Assembly (NCBI GenBank): GCA_963725645.1
Contig: CAVRZD010000002.1
Span: 1,302,001 to 1,366,000, forward strand
Direction of reading: 5' to 3'
From: JALYZC01 sp963725645
Lineage (GTDB): Bacteria > Actinomycetota > Thermoleophilia > Solirubrobacterales > Solirubrobacteraceae
DNA length: 64,000 bases
The stretch's first letter is position 1. Each line of letters opens with the position of its first letter. A model generated the notes under the pieces. That model did no database searches. It was not told where the DNA came from and saw only the letters and a program-made list of their open reading frames with translations. Of this stretch, positions 59,625 to 64,000 are shown piece after piece. Made by a program: the position numbers and the translations under genes.

Positions 59625-61609
59625 GCGGTGGCCGTCAGCCCATGGCGCTCGGCCACGAGCTCGACGATGTCCCGCATGATCTTGGAGAGGTCGAAGTCCT
59701 TGGGCGTGTAGACCGCGTCCACGCCGGCCTCGCGCAGGTGCGCCACGTCGGCCTCGGGGATGATCCCGCCGACGACCACGGGCACGTCCACGCCGGCCTC
59801 CCGCAGCTCCTCGACCACGAGCGGGATCAGCTCCCGGTGCGAGCCCGACAGGATCGACAGGCCGACGACGTGGACGCCCTCCTGCAGCGCCGAGGTGGCG
59901 ATCTCGCTCGGTGTCAGGCGGATCCCCTGGTAGACGACCTCCATCCCCGCATCACGGGCGCGGACGGCGATCTGCTCGGCGCCGTTGGAGTGGCCGTCGA
60001 GGCCCGGCTTGCCGACGAGGATCTTGAGCTTTCGCCCGAGGCCGTCCGAGACGCGCTCGACCTCGTCGCGCAGGGCCGCGAGCTCATCGTCGCCGCCGCC
60101 GGCCATCGCCTCGCCCACGCCGGTCGGCGCGCGGTAGGAGCCGAAGACGTCGCGCAGGGTCTGGGCCCACTCGCCGGTCGTCGCCCCGGCGCGGGCGGCC
60201 GCGATCGTCGCGGGCATGATGTTCTCGTGCTCGTCGTCCGCGGCGCGCGCGAGCGCGGCCAGCGCTTCGTGCGCGGCGGCCTCGTCGCGCGACTCGCGCC
60301 AGCGCTGAACGTCGGCGATCTGCTCGGCCTCGACCGCGCGGTCCACGACGAGGATGCCCCCCTCGGCGTCGGCGGTCAGCGGCGAGGCCTCGGTCTCGGT
60401 GTAGCGGTTGATGCCCACGACGGTCTGCTCGCCGGCTTCGATCCGCCGTACGCGCTCGCGGTGGGAGTCGACGAGGGCCGCCTTCATGTACGGCACGGCC
60501 TCGACCGCGCCGCCCTTGTCCTGCACGATCTCCAACTCGGCGCGCGCGCCCTCGAGCAGCTCCTCGACCAGGCCGTCCATCACCTTCGAACCCTCGAAGA
60601 TGTCCGGGTACTCGAGCAGGTCGGTCTCGAACGCCAGCACCTGCTGGATCCGCAGCGACCACTGCTGGTCCCAGGGCCGCGGGAGGCCGAGCGCCTCGTT
60701 CCAGGCCGGCAGCTGGACCGCGCGCGCCCGCGCGCTGCGCCCGAGCGTGACGGCGAGCGCCTCGAGCGCGATCCGCTGCACGTTGTTCTCCGGCTGCGCC
60801 TCCGTGAGCCCGAGCGAGTTCACCTGCACGCCGTAGCGGAAGCGCCGCAGCTTGGGGTCCTCGACGCCGTAGCGGTCGCGGCCGAGCTCGTCCCACAGGA
60901 TCCCCATCGCACGGAGCTTGGCGTGCTCCTCGACGAACCGGACCCCGGCGTTGACGAAGAACGAGATGCGGCCGAACACCTGCGGCATGAGCGACTCGTC
61001 GACGCGCTCGCGCACGCCGTCGAGCACCGCGATCGCGTTGGCCATCGAGTAGGCGATCTCCTGCACCGGCGTCGCCCCGGCCTCCTGCAGGTGATACGAG
61101 CAGACGTTGATCGGGTTCCACTTCGGGACGTGCTCGACGGTGTAGGCCACCATGTCGGTGATCAGCCGCATCGACGGCCCCGGCGGGAACGCGTAGGTGC
61201 CTCGGGATAGGTATTCCTTCAAAATGTCGTTCTGCGTAGTGCCCTGGAGCGCCGACTCGTCGATCCGGTTCTCCTCGGCGACGACGATGTAGAGCGCCAG
61301 CAGCCAGGCGGCGGTCGCGTTGATCGTCATCGACGTGTTCATCTCGTCGAGCGGGATGCCGTCGAAGAGCGCGTGCATGTCGCCCTTGTGGGCAACCGGC
61401 GTACCGACCTTGCCGACCTCGCCCCGCGCGAGCTCGTGGTCGGCGTCGTAGCCGGTCTGGGTCGGGAGGTCGAAGGCGACCGAGAGGCCGGTCTGGCCCT
61501 TGGCCAGGTTCCTGCGGTAGAGCTCGTTGGACTTGGCCGCGGTCGAGTGCCCAGCGTAGGTCCGCATCATCCACGGCCGGTCGGGCTCGGGGAGGCGGTG
61601 CTCCGTCAT
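59621..61609 (-). CDS. ecm: B12-dependent acyl-CoA mutase, ethylmalonyl-CoA mutase-like (Ecm/MeaA)
   Basis: A 662-residue coenzyme B12 mutase in one chain. Residues about 1-520 form the TIM-barrel substrate domain (RPWMMRTYAGHSTAAKSNELY, GLSVAFDLPTQTGYD, MNTSMTINATAAWLLALY, CSYHLQEAGATPVQEIAY, RYGVQVNSLGLTEAQPENNVQR). Residues about 530-655 form the cobalamin domain with the base-off motif GLDGHSNGAEQIA, LSILSGSH and VVGGIIPEADV. The PTQTGYD and STAAKSNELY pattern and single-chain length match the Ecm/MeaA clade rather than MutB (about 730 residues). It would convert ethylmalonyl-CoA to methylsuccinyl-CoA. Frames upstream of the ATG 61609 are not protein-like. meaB follows with overlap. Confidence 0.85.
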   Translation of the reverse strand: MTEHRLPEPDRPWMMRTYAGHSTAAKSNELYRRNLAKGQTGLSVAFDLPTQTGYDADHELARGEVGKVGTPVAHKGDMHALFDGIPLDEMNTSMTINATAAWLLALYIVVAEENRIDESALQGTTQNDILKEYLSRGTYAFPPGPSMRLITDMVAYTVEHVPKWNPINVCSYHLQEAGATPVQEIAYSMANAIAVLDGVRERVDESLMPQVFGRISFFVNAGVRFVEEHAKLRAMGILWDELGRDRYGVEDPKLRRFRYGVQVNSLGLTEAQPENNVQRIALEALAVTLGRSARARAVQLPAWNEALGLPRPWDQQWSLRIQQVLAFETDLLEYPDIFEGSKVMDGLVEELLEGARAELEIVQDKGGAVEAVPYMKAALVDSHRERVRRIEAGEQTVVGINRYTETEASPLTADAEGGILVVDRAVEAEQIADVQRWRESRDEAAAHEALAALARAADDEHENIMPATIAAARAGATTGEWAQTLRDVFGSYRAPTGVGEAMAGGGDDELAALRDEVERVSDGLGRKLKILVGKPGLDGHSNGAEQIAVRARDAGMEVVYQGIRLTPSEIATSALQEGVHVVGLSILSGSHRELIPLVVEELREAGVDVPVVVGGIIPEADVAHLREAGVDAVYTPKDFDLSKIMRDIVELVAERHGLTATA

Positions 61610-61619
61610 GGCGGGGATT

Positions 61620-62441
61620 CTAGGAGAGCTGGAGCACGGTGCTGCGACACTGGGAGGCCACAGGCGACGGGTGCGTGGCAATGATCGTCGTCGTCGTGAA
61701 GGACCCCGGCGACGTCGGGAGCACGGAGATGGTGACACGACGCACCCCACCGAGTGGGCCGGTGTCACTCGTGTTGACCAGGCCTTGGTCGGCCACGGCC
61801 GGGTGGAACGGCGTGGTCGTGGTGCCCGTGGAGTCGTCGATCCAGACGTCGACCGGGCCGCCGCTTGTGTTCTTGAAGTCGACCTGTGTGCCCGCCGCGG
61901 TGCAGTGCAGCGTGTAGGTACCGAAGACCAAGCCGACCCCGGAGCTGCCGCCGTTCGTCGGACCGAGGCCGCTGAGACTCTTGCGTGCGTACGCGCCCGC
62001 GACGACACCCCCCAGCCTGGCGGCGTCGGGGACACGGGCCAAGGTGGACTCGTCGATGTGCGCCCCGGTTAGGCTGTCGGCCGCGACACCGGCGCCGGTG
62101 ATCGCGCCCGGCCGGAGCGTGGGGCTCGGGTAACTGCCCGTCAGGTCGCCGCCGGCGGCGGCGCCGTTGAACTGGGCGTCGGTGCCGGGGCTGCCCTGCC
62201 TGCCGGTGGCACCGGTGGCGCCGGGCTTGCCCTTCTGGTTCCAGTTGAGCGCGCGCTCGCGGCGGGTGCAGTGCTTGCCGGTGTCGATCACCCGGAGGCC
62301 TCCGCTGCGCTTGTTGAAGCAGCCGTGGATCACGCCGTCGCGTCCCGGGATCGCGGCGACGGCCCATCCCGCTCAGGCGAGGATGAAGAGCACGGTGACG
62401 CCGACGTTCGCGTACGTCAGGTGGGAGCGCAGGCGGGCCAT
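61620..62441 (-). pseudogene. collagen-like surface protein, in-frame TGA at codon 23
   Basis: A paralogue of the next protein, about 273 residues long. ATG 62441 overlaps that gene's stop (ATGA) and starts a signal-peptide-like sequence, MARLRSHLTYANVGVTVLFILA. This is then interrupted by TGA (62375-62373) exactly where the paralogue has Gly. Downstream it continues AGWAVAAIPGRDGVIHGCFNKRSGGLRV, a short collagen-like run (GKPGATGATGRQG), GGDLTGSYPSPTL, IDESTLARVPDAARLGG and a beta-rich C-terminal domain. The stop would abolish export unless it is a base error or is read through. An internal ATG at 62333 would lack the signal peptide. Confidence 0.7.
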
Positions 62442-63274
62442 CAGAACACGGACTGGATCGCGGCGCGGTACGGCAGCGATCCGGACGCGCGGCGAGTCAT
62501 CACGGCGGTGATCGTGGGGCTCCCGCCGCCGCCGCTGACCTGGAACGTGACCACGCGCACGGTGTCGGTGGACGGATCGATTCCCGCCGTGGCCGTTGCG
62601 TTGTTCGCGAGCTGGTCGAACGAGTTGGTCGTGGTCGCCCCGCTTGTGTCGGCGATGAGGACGTCGATGGGGCCGCCGGTTTGGTTCGTGATCGACGCGG
62701 TCGTTCCGGTGCTGGGCGAGGTGACACACGACACCTGGAGCTTGAGGCCGGGGCCGGGAGGGGCGGTGATGAACGAGCCTCCGCAGTTCCCTTTCCCCCC
62801 GACTCGGCTGCGGCGGGCGAGCTCGAAGGACGAGATGCCTCCCACCGATGCCGCGTCGGGCACCTGGCCGAGGGTGGATTCGTCGATGCTCACGCCGGTG
62901 AGGGAGTTCGGCGCGACGTGGGTGCCGTTGATCGTGCCGGAGCGGATGGCGGGGTTCGGGTAGGAGCCGGTGAGGTCGCCGCCGGCGGCGGCGCCGTTGA
63001 ACTGGGCGTCGGAGCCGGGCTGACCCTGCTTGCCGGCGGCGCCGGTGGCGCCGGGCTTGCCCTTCTGGTTCCAGTTGAGCGCGCGCTCGCGGCGGGTGCA
63101 GTGCTTGCCGGTGTCGATCACCCGGAGGCCTCCGGTGCGCTTGTTGAAGCAGCCGTGGATGACGCCGTCGCGGCCGGGGATGGCGGCGACGGCGAAGCCG
63201 CTTCCCGCCAGCACCAGCGCGACGATCACGCCCACATTGGCGAACGTCGCATGCTTGCGCAGTCGGCCGAGCAT
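62441..63274 (-). CDS. secreted collagen-like repeat protein
   Basis: A 277-residue exported protein. The signal peptide (MLGRLRKHATFANVGVIVAL, then VLAGSGFAVAA) precedes IPGRDGVIHGCFNKRTGGLRVIDTGKHC, a two-cysteine domain. A Gly-x-y stretch (GKPGATGAAGKQGQPG) is followed by GGDLTGSYPNPAI, IDESTLGQVPDAASVGG and a C-terminal beta-sandwich-like region with two more cysteines. This layout recurs in many copies in Thermoleophilia genomes. A surface-exposed trimeric protein is likely; the ligand is unknown. A GAAAGGA ribosome-binding site precedes ATG 63274. It overlaps its paralogue's start. Confidence 0.8.
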   Translation of the reverse strand: MLGRLRKHATFANVGVIVALVLAGSGFAVAAIPGRDGVIHGCFNKRTGGLRVIDTGKHCTRRERALNWNQKGKPGATGAAGKQGQPGSDAQFNGAAAGGDLTGSYPNPAIRSGTINGTHVAPNSLTGVSIDESTLGQVPDAASVGGISSFELARRSRVGGKGNCGGSFITAPPGPGLKLQVSCVTSPSTGTTASITNQTGGPIDVLIADTSGATTTNSFDQLANNATATAGIDPSTDTVRVVTFQVSGGGGSPTITAVMTRRASGSLPYRAAIQSVF

Positions 63275-63361
63275 CGAAATCCTTTCGCGGTTGCTGATCC
63301 GCGGTAAAGCTAGCCACGGCCGCTCACGCAAAGCTCACGGGCTGCCAGACTGACCGGCCGC

Positions 63362-64000
63362 GTGCGTCCCATCGACGTCCACCACCTCGGCCGCGAGCAC
63401 GTGATCTGCTGCTGGCAGGTCGGCGACGTGCTGATCGACCCCGGCCCGGAGTCCGCCAGCGCGACCCTCCTGGAGGCCCTCGGCGGCGAGGTGCCCCGCG
63501 CGCTGCTGCTCACCCACATCCATCTCGATCACGCGGGCGCCGCGGGCGCTCTCGTGCGGCGCTGGCCGGACCTCGAGGTCTACGTGCACGAGGTCGGCGC
63601 CCCGCACCTGGCCGACCCGACGAAGCTGCTCGAGAGCGCCGAGCGCCTGTACGGCGACGACATGGAGCGGCTGTGGGGCGAGGTGGCGCCCGTGCCGGAG
63701 GCCAACCTGCACCCGCTGGCCGGCGGCGAGACGCTGGCGGGAGGCTTCGAGGTCGCCTACACACCGGGCCACGCCTCGCATCACGTCGCCTACCTGCACG
63801 CGGACTCCGGGCGCGCCTTCGTCGGCGACATGGCCGGCGTGCGAATCCCTCCGGCCGACCTGACGCTGCCCCCGACGCCGCCGCCCGACATCGACATCGA
63901 CGCCTGGAACGCCTCGCTGTCGCTGATCGCGGAGTGGCGCCCCGAGTCGCTCGGCATCACACACTTCGGCGCGCTCGAGCGCCCGTTCGAGCAGCTCGCC
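63362..64000 (+). CDS. MBL-fold metallo-hydrolase, truncated by the window end
   Basis: At least 213 residues of a metallo-beta-lactamase fold hydrolase. The metal motif THIHLDHAG supplies His-x-His-x-Asp-His. A third ligand His is in YTPGHASHHVAYL, and the bridging Asp is probably in VGDMAGV. A final His lies in ITHFGALE. The frame is still open at position 64000. It resembles glyoxalase-II-like or quorum-quenching-type hydrolases; the substrate is unknown. The GTG start lies immediately before the first strand (RPIDVHHLGREHVICC) and has a weak ribosome-binding site. Confidence 0.82.
   Translation, partial: MRPIDVHHLGREHVICCWQVGDVLIDPGPESASATLLEALGGEVPRALLLTHIHLDHAGAAGALVRRWPDLEVYVHEVGAPHLADPTKLLESAERLYGDDMERLWGEVAPVPEANLHPLAGGETLAGGFEVAYTPGHASHHVAYLHADSGRAFVGDMAGVRIPPADLTLPPTPPPDIDIDAWNASLSLIAEWRPESLGITHFGALERPFEQLA

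Noticed and set aside
59621..62035. 804-residue version of the mutase
   Set aside because: The first 142 residues are antisense to the collagen-like gene and Arg/Ser/Pro-rich. The mutase family N-terminus starts at ATG 61609.

Overview
The window comes from a very GC-rich actinobacterium, most likely class Thermoleophilia (order Solirubrobacterales). The grounds are base composition, frequent GTG starts, ATGA/GTGA gene overlaps, secreted proteins with Arg/Lys-rich tails, and a tandem pair of collagen-like proteins with the GDLTGSYPNP-type motif. This placement is inference. I saw no rRNA or tRNA gene, CRISPR array or prophage.

Layout. 1-7.8 kb: Bax inhibitor-1 protein, alpha/beta hydrolase, secreted seven-repeat propeller, aconitase (frame broken), MFS transporter. 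7.8-14.9 kb: LysR regulator, SecD-like lipoprotein, two-gene ABC-2 exporter, polysaccharide deacetylase, 3D-domain protein, degenerate HD-GYP protein, GYD protein. 14.9-17.9 kb: sucC-sucD-ferredoxin. 17.9-22.6 kb: four overlapping glycosyltransferase-type genes. 22.6-27.7 kb: malyl-CoA lyase, mesaconyl-CoA hydratase (broken), amine oxidase (broken), GTP-type PEP carboxykinase. 28.1-28.3 kb: a 172-bp imperfect palindrome resembling a MITE. 28.3-34.5 kb: spermidine synthase-like protein, then a ROK regulator with XylR-type operator and xylFGH. 34.5-37.7 kb: Gfo/Idh oxidoreductase, methyltransferase and aldehyde dehydrogenase. 37.7-46.8 kb: coiled-coil secreted protein, TetR/AidB-like pair, an IS630-family element, enoyl-CoA hydratase, thioredoxin lipoprotein plus CcdA, TetR/cupin pair. 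46.8-50.6 kb: deacetylase, second TlpA-like protein and CopC-CopD fusion. 50.6-57.5 kb: lipoprotein, SnoaL remnant, F420-type oxidoreductase, endoglycoceramidase-like GH5 and a GMC oxidoreductase. 57.5-64 kb: small membrane protein, methyltransferase, MeaB, an ethylmalonyl-CoA-mutase-type B12 enzyme, two collagen-like proteins and a partial metallo-hydrolase.

How the genes fit together. The Ecm-type mutase, MeaB, malyl-CoA lyase and mesaconyl-CoA hydratase are consistent with an ethylmalonyl-CoA pathway for C2 assimilation. Aconitase, SucCD and PEP carboxykinase connect this to the TCA cycle and gluconeogenesis. The ROK-xylFGH block should import xylose or a related sugar. CcdA, two TlpA-type thioredoxins and CopCD suggest disulfide and copper handling for cytochrome maturation.

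Two cross-cutting observations matter. First, about ten otherwise well-preserved genes each contain one or more +1 shifts, always an extra base, which looks more like consensus error than gene decay. Second, CTAG occurs repeatedly at stop codons: three convergent gene pairs share one CTAG as both stops, and both transposon-like insertions lie in CTAG at a stop codon, the target reported for IS630.
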